Source: Simkaniaceae bacterium (GTDB lineage Bacteria > Chlamydiota > Chlamydiia > Chlamydiales > JACRBE01). From it: a stretch of 46,079 nt of DNA. The position numbers were made by a program, and so were the translations under genes. A model generated the notes under the pieces. That model saw nothing but the letters and a program-made list of their open reading frames with translations. It did no database searches and was not told the DNA's origin. This document shows, piece after piece, positions 34,601 to 42,068 of the stretch (its first letter is position 1; each line of letters starts with the position of its first letter). The DNA is taken from assembly GCA_021734805.1 (NCBI GenBank), contig JAIPIG010000015.1, positions 1 to 46,079 on the forward strand. The letters are read 5' to 3'.

Positions 34601-34969
34601 GATGCGCTCTATCGCGTGCTGAATGGAGCCCATGGCTCTGCACGTCCCGGCGCCATTCATGGTCTACTCGAATCACATATTGAAAAAAAACAATATAGCC
34701 AAACCATTAAAAGCATGATCGGCAAAACGGCAACAGCTGAAATCCTCTATAAACCTTGTCTTGACCGCGCTTTTAAACCCATTATCTGTAAACACATTTG
34801 GACGAGCGCCGTCTCCTTTCGCCCGGATCCCGCCACACAAAAACCCAACTACGACGAACCTGAACTTGTCGTCATTGTCTACCTAAAATTTGGCGATTTC
34901 GGGAAAGAAGCAGCGCCACTCGCCGTAAAAATGATTCAAAAATACCGCGAACTATCCAAAGATCTCTAA
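31613..34969 (+). CDS. Penicillin-binding protein 2-type transpeptidase, chlamydial long form (CT682)
   Basis: Class B PBP of 1118 residues, about twice the usual length. A membrane anchor lies at about 14-34. The pedestal motif ANRGSIVDRDNHLLAANR follows. The transpeptidase has SxxK at S755-IFK758, SxN at S836-S-N838 and KTA at K1038-1040 (usual KTG). Between the first strand pair (IIAIDPKTGAILALASYPRF, near 345) and SxxK there are about 400 residues where 60 are usual; the extra region is charged and helical. Chlamydial PBP2 is known to be very long. It acts in peptidoglycan synthesis at the division septum. Confidence 0.93.
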   Translation: MLKDDIPQKANRLLMFILVIFILIGIRVVILTTLQYPYYSELSKKPQYKSLIEPANRGSIVDRDNHLLAANRIQYNAAVQFDEIRTIPKIVWKKRPWRKREKIQYRKLYIERLASILGEKLHINPLYIEDMIYSNAAIFPSTPFIIKEGIDEATYYELRMLERKMPGLKAQMQAKRTYPNGKTACHVLGYMGAINGSEHFKILQEIEKLSTFLQKREEGLPEILPPNHNTVESARRRLAELKEKSYSITTSIGKAGIEKCFDTELRGYYGRKKYEVNTHGHLIRELPDSYHATPGKRFYLNLSTEMQTLAEELLAQHEIKRDQRFRIAGKNHNLIHAPWIKGGAIIAIDPKTGAILALASYPRFDPNDFIFSGSHEEKKAKQVNIAKWLETPQYIGKIWDGKCPLERELFSPLKGGYYTQTQQLDWETYLDYILSKNSQVKAALKNVSSIKVSLQIQKLCQTLIDLCDDAPFNIIIDLLYSGEKSRLSRQSTDIITLQYTQDCFLKNAEQISHIKLALDPYLLGLDYNDDKLLFLDLCRLVSPLERFSSALIEVMQDFSFSEYRRLNQAFAQIEDHLKPLIRDLYKQEDFLQWRQTHFKSYLKEMRQREKENKTYQKPYLEYLTQKEKELFTAFYDKNRWQFIAAFLSIPLPHEPTIDLYCKACTQLSFKLIQAESDFQVLRHTLKRFASDEALALLQSFATFDDLNAPLWGYYHLRHISLQNETQRELAMHFYPLSGFGYARSYAFQESAPLGSIFKIITALESLDQIYSPDRPDKLNPMTIIDNSDPKMKERAKQILGYHVDGRKITRHYRGGRLPASYKKVGKIDLQGAFEYSSNIYFSLLASDILKKPTDLTRLSRQMSLGEKTGLDLPGEVRGILPTDIVDNLTGLYALAIGQHSMVVTPIQTAVMMSTVSNGGRVLKPEMIHKIESEQHFHERNLTRQYFPYKDYLNSVGIDFPLFTETVEREKKILSHPICPSIIRQLNYPKEVKHYLFDALYRVLNGAHGSARPGAIHGLLESHIEKKQYSQTIKSMIGKTATAEILYKPCLDRAFKPIICKHIWTSAVSFRPDPATQKPNYDEPELVVIVYLKFGDFGKEAAPLAVKMIQKYRELSKDL

Positions 34970-35033
34970 AAAAGACTAGACAAAAGATCCCGGCTGATTT
35001 AGGCTTTTTACCCTGACAACCTCATGGATCATT

Positions 35034-36242
35034 ATGAGACGCAGAGTATTGTTTTTGATCTTCATTTTTGCGATTATTCTCGCCTCCTTTGCTTATGCCA
35101 AGCGATCAACCGTCAAGAGATTTATATACAATCGCAATCTCAGCCCCGTCACTTTAGCGCTGTGTCCGAAGAGTTTTGCCAAACGGATGCAATCCCCACC
35201 CCCGCCTTGGATGCTTAAGCGCATTGAGCAGGACTTAAATCGGTATCGCAATGAGCCGATTTCCCGGCGCAAACTCGACAGTACATATCTACAACTCCAA
35301 TCACAAAAAATTGCCCGCTTTCAAATCAGTTATTCTCAGTTAAATTATCAAACAACCTGCCAAGACCATATTCGCTTTAAAGCGATGAAAAAAGGACTTG
35401 AAACACTATGCCAACTCTATCCAAAACTCAATATCGATTTTATCGTATCGCTCGAAGATGATATGAAAGGGATTGACTCCCCCATTTTCGTTTTTGCCAA
35501 ACACCGCTATAATTCCCACCAAATCCTCATTCCCGATTTTACTTGCTTTGCGAGCAAAACAACATCTTATGCTTGGACACATCGTTTAATGCCTAAAATT
35601 ATGCGGGCTAATGAAAAAATCCATTGGGAGGAAAAAATCAACCGCTGTCTTTGGCGCGGCGGTGCGACGGGCATTGACTTTGTCAACGGAAACTACGCAG
35701 CAAGCCCCCGCTGCAAAGCATGCACTCTTTCAGAACTCTATCCCGAGTTCCTCGACGCAAGGTTTACCGATGCAATACAAGTTCCCAAACCGCTTAAAGA
35801 TAAGTTTCTCGATCAATTCCACATCGCTTCTTTTCTCACACCCGAAGCGCACCTCAAATATAAATACCTCATTTGCCTGGATGGAAATGCATGCACATAT
35901 CCCGGCTTGCATTGGCGATTGTTATCAAATAGTGTCGTGCTCAAACCTGACTCGTCCTCTATTCAATGGTATTATGAAGGACTGATCCCCGACTATCACT
36001 ATATTTCTATTGAAAAAGATATGGCCGATCTCATTTTAAAACTCAAATGGGCTCAAGACCATGACGAAAAGGCGCATCAAATTGCCGACAACGCCACTCA
36101 ATTTGCACAAGACAACCTCTCTTTAGAGGCCATATTGCAATATCTATGCCTTCTCTTGCAGGAGTACGAAAAAGTCTGTAACGAGCAAAATGAGGCCCTT
36201 GACTTATACGTATATAAAGATCGCGTTATTTTTTCCTATTAG
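35034..36242 (+). CDS. GT90 (CAP10-like) glycosyltransferase
   Basis: Membrane-anchored GT90 protein of 402 residues. An N-terminal hydrophobic helix (about 5-21) is followed by the CAP10 core: CLWRGGATGIDFVN near 205-220, HLKYKYLICLDGNACTYPGL near 275-293, HWRLLSNSVVLKPDSS and then QWYYEGLIPDYHYISI and a DMADLI helix. The family includes eukaryotic protein O-glucosyltransferases, fungal capsule CAP10 and bacterial LpsA; bacterial members add sugars (xylose, glucose) to LPS or capsule. Its last 39 bases overlap the convergent Wzz-like gene. There is no clear ribosome site. Confidence 0.85.
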   Translation: MRRRVLFLIFIFAIILASFAYAKRSTVKRFIYNRNLSPVTLALCPKSFAKRMQSPPPPWMLKRIEQDLNRYRNEPISRRKLDSTYLQLQSQKIARFQISYSQLNYQTTCQDHIRFKAMKKGLETLCQLYPKLNIDFIVSLEDDMKGIDSPIFVFAKHRYNSHQILIPDFTCFASKTTSYAWTHRLMPKIMRANEKIHWEEKINRCLWRGGATGIDFVNGNYAASPRCKACTLSELYPEFLDARFTDAIQVPKPLKDKFLDQFHIASFLTPEAHLKYKYLICLDGNACTYPGLHWRLLSNSVVLKPDSSSIQWYYEGLIPDYHYISIEKDMADLILKLKWAQDHDEKAHQIADNATQFAQDNLSLEAILQYLCLLLQEYEKVCNEQNEALDLYVYKDRVIFSY

Positions 36243-38594
36243 TGGAGCCAATTCAAAATAGGTCTCTTTTTGTACACTCATAACAACACGATCAAAATGC
36301 TGCAAAGCGAGAGCTGCTTCCGGATCACAGGCTCTTAAATCAAAAGCAACAATGACCTGATCGTATTGATGCAAAAGCGCTTCTCTTTTTTTGATCTCTT
36401 CTTCACTAAAAAAGGATAAATATCCTTTGTCAAAATGGATTTGATCAAAAGAGCTAGGCAAATCGGCACTCACTGCACCCTCATTGATTTGAATGAATAA
36501 CACTTTTTTAGAGAGTTTTTCTGCGTAAAATTGAGCAACCGTCTGGGCATATGTCAATGCATTTGATTGAAATAGAGCGATATATTTTGCCCCGGACAGT
36601 CCATGAATCAATGAGCGAAAAGAGGGGGAGCGCTCATCTGTAAAATGGGGATAGACGATGGCGTTGAGATGTTTTAGCGTCTCAAAAGCAATAGGAAATC
36701 CTTGGCGAAGAGAGCGGAAGATCATCCCCGCCAAAACAATCAGCGCCACCAATCCTCCCCCAATGATGCCACTTAAAAGGGGTGAGAAAGTATAAAATGT
36801 ACGCCCAACCCGCGCAAAATCAATCGGCCGCGCCTCCACTTGCATCATATGGTGCTTCACATTTGTCGATTCAATCAACTGCGATAACCCTTCTAAGATA
36901 CTATAATTGAGATCCGATTTGAGCTTTAAAAGCGTCTCGGACATCCATTGATTAGGAATATACTCGAGCTCCTGTTTGAATTCCGAGCGCTTCTTTTCGA
37001 GGAATAGTTTCTCACCTTGGAGCAGTTTGATATATTCATCTGTCCGGTGTTGATTTTGTGTTTGCAGCGTTTGAATTTCTCGATCAAGACGCGTGAGATA
37101 TTTCGATTGGATGGCATCGATTTGCTCTTGCAAGAGCGCCTCTTCATTGCGCCCGATTTCAATGCGCTGCTCGATATATCGCTTCAAAGAATAACGGCAT
37201 TGTTTTAATTTTTTTTCCGCTTTTTCAAGCTCTTTTTGGCCTAGCTGCTCGGGGGCATTGAGTTGCTGCATGAGCAAAGCGCCTTCTCTTATCCGCTCCT
37301 CTGCCATCGGATCGCCAAAAAGCATGGATAAACCGCTTAAATCAAATGCATTTTGCAAAATATGCTCATGAACATAGTTGAGCTCGCTGATCTCTTTTTT
37401 GAGGGCCTCCATACGGCGGACATTGGCATCCAGAAGTGATTCACACGTTTTCAAATCCATTGTGGTGCCGGAATACAAAGTTGCCGTGGAGAGAGAAGAG
37501 GGGAGCGCCTCTCTTTTTTGTCTTAGTTCGGCAAGGACATTTAATAGTGCACGGTTTTTTTCATCGGGAAGCAAAAGCTCCGCTTCTTTTATAAAGAGGC
37601 TATTTTCAAGTTCCCCCGTCACTTTTTGAAGCCGATCTTCAAATTTAATATCAAGCGCATTGCGTTGAGACAGCCAATCGGATGTCATCATAAATCCATG
37701 GCTTTTGATATTGTTCTTGAAATAACCCACATGCTCTTTCATGGCTCCCTCAAACTGATCAAAAAGCTGTTCTTGTCGATAGGTTAAATAATCCATTTGC
37801 GACATGATGACCCGATCCAAGTCATTTTTTAATACTTTTTGATATATTTTCATCATCGCATTCAAAGCCGATTTTGCTTTTGATTTCGATGGGTGTAGAA
37901 ATGAGAGTTTGAGAACATTGCGATCCATTTCATTCATCCGAATATGAAAATCGTGCTTGGTTTTAAGGAGCGCCTGATCCAATCCGATCCATGTAACGGG
38001 GAGAAAAGAACCCACTTCCCTTTGGGTGAAAGGCTCTTTGATTGCGCATGAGATTGGACCTATTTCGAAGCGTCCCGGAATTGTCACCTCTTGAACTTCA
38101 TTATCCATCACAATGCGAAGCAAGTGAGAACCCTGCACATGCAGTGTCATTTCTTTCGCTTGATCGCCCTTATAGGTGGCATCTACAATGCGATCTACAA
38201 CCATTTGCCCTGTTTGATACGCCTCTAATTTGAAATGAGCTTTTAGCATCAGAGTAAAGCGCTTCCATAACGACTGAGGCATCAGTTGGCACTGTAGTCC
38301 CTCATCTTGAATCACTCTTTCTAAAACCTGTGAGGAAGGAATCCAAACAGCGGCTTTTCCCTTATAATATTGGGATTGGCTCGTATCCATCATTTTTTTA
38401 AGCGCCCTCACTTGTTCCTCTGATCCGGCATGTCCCGTATCTTGAAAACTCGCAATCGCTTCATATTTAGGGGGGCGCATAATCAACATTAGGCTCAATA
38501 GCAAAGAGGTCATGATAAAAATCAAAGCGAGCTTTTTTTTCTGCCGATTAAAAAAGAGAACCAAATCTGCAATCGTTAAAAAATATCCGTTCAT
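36204..38594 (-). CDS. Wzz/Wzc-like polysaccharide co-polymerase with degenerate kinase domain
   Basis: Inner-membrane protein of 796 residues. A first membrane helix lies near 18-40, then a long periplasmic region with several coiled coils (about 240-570), a second membrane helix near 615-640 (LLSGIIGGGLVALIVLAGMIF-like) and a 150-residue cytoplasmic domain. The last resembles the BY-kinase domain of Wzc/GumC-type proteins, but it has no Walker A lysine motif, only a strand like KVLFIQIN and DQVIVAFDL. It ends without the usual Tyr-rich tail. Start ATG 38594 with AAGGTGATAGG. It probably controls polysaccharide chain length and pairs with Wza, 11 bases upstream. Confidence 0.8.
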   Translation of the reverse strand: MNGYFLTIADLVLFFNRQKKKLALIFIMTSLLLSLMLIMRPPKYEAIASFQDTGHAGSEEQVRALKKMMDTSQSQYYKGKAAVWIPSSQVLERVIQDEGLQCQLMPQSLWKRFTLMLKAHFKLEAYQTGQMVVDRIVDATYKGDQAKEMTLHVQGSHLLRIVMDNEVQEVTIPGRFEIGPISCAIKEPFTQREVGSFLPVTWIGLDQALLKTKHDFHIRMNEMDRNVLKLSFLHPSKSKAKSALNAMMKIYQKVLKNDLDRVIMSQMDYLTYRQEQLFDQFEGAMKEHVGYFKNNIKSHGFMMTSDWLSQRNALDIKFEDRLQKVTGELENSLFIKEAELLLPDEKNRALLNVLAELRQKREALPSSLSTATLYSGTTMDLKTCESLLDANVRRMEALKKEISELNYVHEHILQNAFDLSGLSMLFGDPMAEERIREGALLMQQLNAPEQLGQKELEKAEKKLKQCRYSLKRYIEQRIEIGRNEEALLQEQIDAIQSKYLTRLDREIQTLQTQNQHRTDEYIKLLQGEKLFLEKKRSEFKQELEYIPNQWMSETLLKLKSDLNYSILEGLSQLIESTNVKHHMMQVEARPIDFARVGRTFYTFSPLLSGIIGGGLVALIVLAGMIFRSLRQGFPIAFETLKHLNAIVYPHFTDERSPSFRSLIHGLSGAKYIALFQSNALTYAQTVAQFYAEKLSKKVLFIQINEGAVSADLPSSFDQIHFDKGYLSFFSEEEIKKREALLHQYDQVIVAFDLRACDPEAALALQHFDRVVMSVQKETYFELAPLIGKNNAIFIYV

Positions 38595-38605
38595 CCTATC
38601 ACCTT

Positions 38606-39658
38606 CTACTGTACAATCACACCCTGTATTCCCTTATTGAAGAATTCATAGGCGGTAAAACTGGGGAAGAGTTGATTAATAAAGCGATTCCACTGAGTGA
38701 TGGGGCTTGCTGCTACATACACAATATCCCCGGGAATCAATAACATACTGTTGGTGGGGAGATGGATGATGTGATTCCATGTGAGTGTGTAAATCTTAGG
38801 GCGCGTTAAATTTCCGCGGATCACTTGAATATAGGCTTTATCTCCCGTAAAGGAGATCCCCCCGGCGAGGGCAAGGGCTTCTCTCAGCGGCATGGCATTA
38901 TTAATCATCGGGAAGGCCCCCTCTCTCTTCACCTCTCCCATCACATATACATTAGAACTTTCCGGGCCTGCAATATAGATCTTATCCCCTCCTCGCATCA
39001 CAACATTTTGTTGCATATTGCCCTCTCTTATCAATTTTTCAAAATCGATAGACAACAATTTATTATCGCGAACGAGATAACTCTTAAATAAATTGGCTTG
39101 GACAGGAACTTTAGCTGCAGCAATCACTTCAAATAAGCGCAAGTGTCCATTGACGGGCATCGAATGAACGGAAGAGAGCCCTGCAATTTCCACTTTTTGA
39201 TCGAGCCTCTCTTTATAAGATAAAAAAACTTCAATGCCCTGCATTTCATCTTGGTATTTTTGCTGAATGGCATTTTGTGCCTGCAGCAACGTGAGCCCTT
39301 TAACCTGTACTGAACCAATCAGCGGCAACACGAGCTGCTCTTGCTGGACTAAAAATCCCTGCATCGTCAAACTCATTAATCGATTGATCTCATCATGCCG
39401 CGTCGGATGAAAGAGTTGGATCACAAGGACATCCCCATTTTCAATCGCATCGGGATACTCTTCGAGTAATTGAGAAGAAATCGGTTGAAAAACCTCTCCT
39501 TCAAAATTCAAAATCGATGTCTTCCCCATTTGGATTTGATAAGAATCCATAACAAAGTCTTTGGCTCCAAGAACATCATCTCCCATATAGGGTCGATTAC
39601 CGCAGCCAACGAGCAGTGAGATACTGCAAAATAAAAAGAATAGGTGTCTGATTTTCAT
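38606..39658 (-). CDS. Polysaccharide export outer membrane lipoprotein (Wza-like, OPX)
   Basis: Lipoprotein of about 350 residues. The signal peptide ends at lipobox LLVGC. An export domain (VLVIQLFHPTRHDEINRLM, LPLIGSVQVKGLTLLQAQ) is followed by SLBB-type repeats (AGLSSVHSMPVNGHLRLFEV; VYVMGEVKREGAFPMINN, then LREALALAGG). OPX proteins form the outer membrane channel for capsular or exopolysaccharide. Start at 39658 is fixed by the signal peptide; upstream in-frame residues lack one. It pairs with the Wzz/Wzc-like gene that follows, and diverges from the epimerase gene. Confidence 0.88.
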   Translation of the reverse strand: MKIRHLFFLFCSISLLVGCGNRPYMGDDVLGAKDFVMDSYQIQMGKTSILNFEGEVFQPISSQLLEEYPDAIENGDVLVIQLFHPTRHDEINRLMSLTMQGFLVQQEQLVLPLIGSVQVKGLTLLQAQNAIQQKYQDEMQGIEVFLSYKERLDQKVEIAGLSSVHSMPVNGHLRLFEVIAAAKVPVQANLFKSYLVRDNKLLSIDFEKLIREGNMQQNVVMRGGDKIYIAGPESSNVYVMGEVKREGAFPMINNAMPLREALALAGGISFTGDKAYIQVIRGNLTRPKIYTLTWNHIIHLPTNSMLLIPGDIVYVAASPITQWNRFINQLFPSFTAYEFFNKGIQGVIVQ

Positions 39659-39718
39659 ATTCAAAATTTGTTTACAAAATGGATGTCTTTTTATCATTAA
39701 TGAACTACAATAACTTGC

Positions 39719-40681
39719 ATGAGAATAGAGAATCAATCGATTTATATTACGGGTATTGCGGGATTTATCGGATTTCATCTCGCCTCTGCTTTGCATCAAT
39801 TAGGTGTAAAAGTTTTTGGTTGTGACAACTACAATGATGCTTATCCTCCAAAAATCAAGCATGACCGAACGGCCATCTTAAAGAAAAAAAATATTCCCAT
39901 CTACAATGCCGATATTTCCGATTTCAAAAAACAAGAAGAAATCTACAGCAAAGAACGACCGACGGTTGTGATTCATCTCGCTGCGCAAGCAGGAGTTAGG
40001 GCTTCCATTCATCATCCCCAACGCTTTATCGATACCAATGTGACCGGCTTTGTCAATCAACTCGAGTTAATGAAGATTTTCCGACCTGCAAAGTTTATCT
40101 ATGCCTCTTCCTCTTCCGTGTATGGCGACAACACCAAATTCCCCTTATCCGAATCAGACCCAACGGATCATCCCGTTTCTCTCTATGCAGCGACTAAAAA
40201 GGCCAATGAACTGATCGCTTATGCCTACCACACCATGACACAGATCCCAATGATCGGCTTGCGTTTTTTTACTTGCTACGGCCCTTTGGGACGCCCTGAT
40301 ATGGCCATTTATCTTTTCACTCAAAATATTATTAATGGCGATCCCATCACTGTCTATCATGAGGGGAAAATGAAGCGCGACTTCACCTACATTGACGATA
40401 TTGTTCAAGGCATCATTGCCTCGATTCAATATGAGACCTCTTTTGATGTTTTTAATTTAGGAAAAGGCCATACCGATGATTTGACTAAGCTCATTTCGAT
40501 CATTGAAAACCGACTCGGTAAAAAAGCAAAGATCGACTATCAACCACGCCCCTCTGTCGACATGCCGATGAATATCGCCGATATTGAAAAAAGCCGCAAA
40601 GCCCTTGGCTTTACTCCCTCAACACCGCTTGATACAGGCGTTAACCGCTTCATCGACTGGTATCTCAAATATGTTTCTTAG
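39719..40681 (+). CDS. NAD-dependent epimerase (UDP-glucuronate 4-epimerase-like)
   Basis: Extended SDR of 320 residues. NAD site GIAGFIGFHLASAL near the N-terminus; HLAAQAGVRASIHHPQRFID is typical of UDP-glucuronate/UDP-glucose epimerases; catalytic SSSSVYGDN and YAATKKANE (Tyr, Lys); FFTCYGPLGRPDMAIYLFTQ and KRDFTYIDDIVQGI follow. It probably converts UDP-GlcA to UDP-GalA or a related pair. It is divergent from wza with a 60-base gap, so both are likely controlled together as parts of the polysaccharide module. Confidence 0.88.
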   Translation: MRIENQSIYITGIAGFIGFHLASALHQLGVKVFGCDNYNDAYPPKIKHDRTAILKKKNIPIYNADISDFKKQEEIYSKERPTVVIHLAAQAGVRASIHHPQRFIDTNVTGFVNQLELMKIFRPAKFIYASSSSVYGDNTKFPLSESDPTDHPVSLYAATKKANELIAYAYHTMTQIPMIGLRFFTCYGPLGRPDMAIYLFTQNIINGDPITVYHEGKMKRDFTYIDDIVQGIIASIQYETSFDVFNLGKGHTDDLTKLISIIENRLGKKAKIDYQPRPSVDMPMNIADIEKSRKALGFTPSTPLDTGVNRFIDWYLKYVS

Positions 40682-40754
40682 GTAAGATTTTTTTGCGTTT
40701 TTTAGACCTTTTTCATAAGGAAAACGCTTTCATAAAAATCATAAATATTCATTT

Positions 40755-41915
40755 TTAAAGCATCAATTCAGAGCAATTTTCAGCTGAAAAAAGTTCATAT
40801 TTCCCAATTTTCTGGGATTTATCACCTCCGTAGATCACAGCTCCATCTTCAGCACGTGCGGCTGCTTGTTTATGAAAATAGTTCAAACCTTCGGAAAAAG
40901 AGGCTGAAAAAGTTTTACTGCTTTTGATTTCAATTGGCGTAAGTCTACTTCCCCTTTGGTAGAGAAGATCAACCTCTTTTCCCGCAACATCCCGATAAAA
41001 ATAGAGGCGCGGATCTAAAGCTTGGTTGTAGCGTGCCTTCATGAGTTCAATAATAACCCAATTTTCAAACAGGTTTCCATATAGAGCATCTCTTTTTAGT
41101 TGTTCTACCGAGTCGATGTTAAGGAGATGACAAGCGAGACCTGTGTCGGCAAAATAGAGTTTGGGCGATTTGATTAATCGTTTTCCGAAATTTTCAAAAT
41201 AGGGCTCTAATTGCACTAAAACATAGGTTGCCTGTAAAACTGCAATCCACTCTTTGATTGTAACTGCGGAGACTCCCACGTCTGTGGCCAGGCTAGCATA
41301 GTTAATAAGCTGACCAACTCTGCTTGCAACAAGCTTGATAAACCGTTCAAACTGCATGATATCTTTAACTTGAAGTAATTGACGAACATCTTTTTCAACG
41401 TACGTTTGAAAATAGCTGCTATAAGCATTGGTAATTGGCAAGTCTTCTGCGTAAATTTTGGGATATCCCCCTTTTAGAATGATTTCATCTAGGGAGTCGT
41501 TGATTTTTGCTTCACGAATTTCTTTAATACTGAGTGGAAGAAGCCTTAGAAGTGAAGTGCGTCCTGCAAGCGATTGGGATACTGCTGAATGAAGTTCTGC
41601 TTGGTGACTTCCGGTTAAAATAAACATCCCTTTTTGATTAGATTCATCGACCAGAACCTGGATATAGGAAAGAAGATGCGGAGTTCTTTGGATTTCATCG
41701 AAAATTGCGCCGTCAGGATAGGAGCTCATAAAGCTTCTTGGGTCCTCGGTGGCCAAGGCTCTATTTTCGGCATCTTCCATATTGACATAGGGTTTATGAG
41801 GAAATGCAGCTTTCACAAGGGTGGTTTTCCCAGATTGACGAGGACCCAGTAGAGTTACAACCGGGTATTTTTCGCTAAGTCCTTGTATATGAGTTTTTAA
41901 AAATCTTTTAAACAT
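40755..41915 (-). CDS. AAA_14/DUF4143 family ATPase
   Basis: ATPase of 386 residues of the sporadically distributed AAA_14 + DUF4143 type. Walker A GPRQSGKTTL (near 25-34), Walker B GAIFDEIQRTP, sensor region ILTGSHQAELHSAVSQSLAG. The C-terminal DUF4143 part ends with EVDLLYQRGSRLTPIEIKSS, a PD-(D/E)xK-like nuclease pattern (D and E-x-K). Genes of this type occur in mobile or defence-related settings; function is unproven. It is preceded by AAGGTGATCAA and an exact palindrome (41925-41959). Its isolated position suggests acquisition. Confidence 0.85.
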   Translation of the reverse strand: MFKRFLKTHIQGLSEKYPVVTLLGPRQSGKTTLVKAAFPHKPYVNMEDAENRALATEDPRSFMSSYPDGAIFDEIQRTPHLLSYIQVLVDESNQKGMFILTGSHQAELHSAVSQSLAGRTSLLRLLPLSIKEIREAKINDSLDEIILKGGYPKIYAEDLPITNAYSSYFQTYVEKDVRQLLQVKDIMQFERFIKLVASRVGQLINYASLATDVGVSAVTIKEWIAVLQATYVLVQLEPYFENFGKRLIKSPKLYFADTGLACHLLNIDSVEQLKRDALYGNLFENWVIIELMKARYNQALDPRLYFYRDVAGKEVDLLYQRGSRLTPIEIKSSKTFSASFSEGLNYFHKQAAARAEDGAVIYGGDKSQKIGKYELFSAENCSELML

Positions 41916-41924
41916 TTGATCACC

Positions 41925-41959
41925 TTGGATAATCTAAAGTGTAACTTTAGATTATCCAA
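41925..41959. promoter_or_regulatory. Perfect palindrome upstream of the AAA ATPase
   Basis: TTGGATAATCTAAAGT, a 3-base spacer, and the exact complement (16-base arms). It abuts the ribosome binding site of the ATPase gene, only 9 bases before the start codon. A dimeric repressor operator or a mRNA hairpin are both possible; there is no T tract for a terminator. Confidence 0.8.
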
Positions 41960-42068
41960 AATGCAAGCAAAAAATTATAAAAGTTAAGAGGTGGAGAGAC
42001 GCGTTCAGAACTTTTGATTGGGGAAAATTATCACTTTTCAACCCTTGCCAAACCATGATATCCAGAGG

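Noticed and set aside
39659-39799. Upstream extension of the Wza-like gene
   Set aside because: It would place 47 residues before a lipoprotein signal peptide and run into the divergent epimerase gene.
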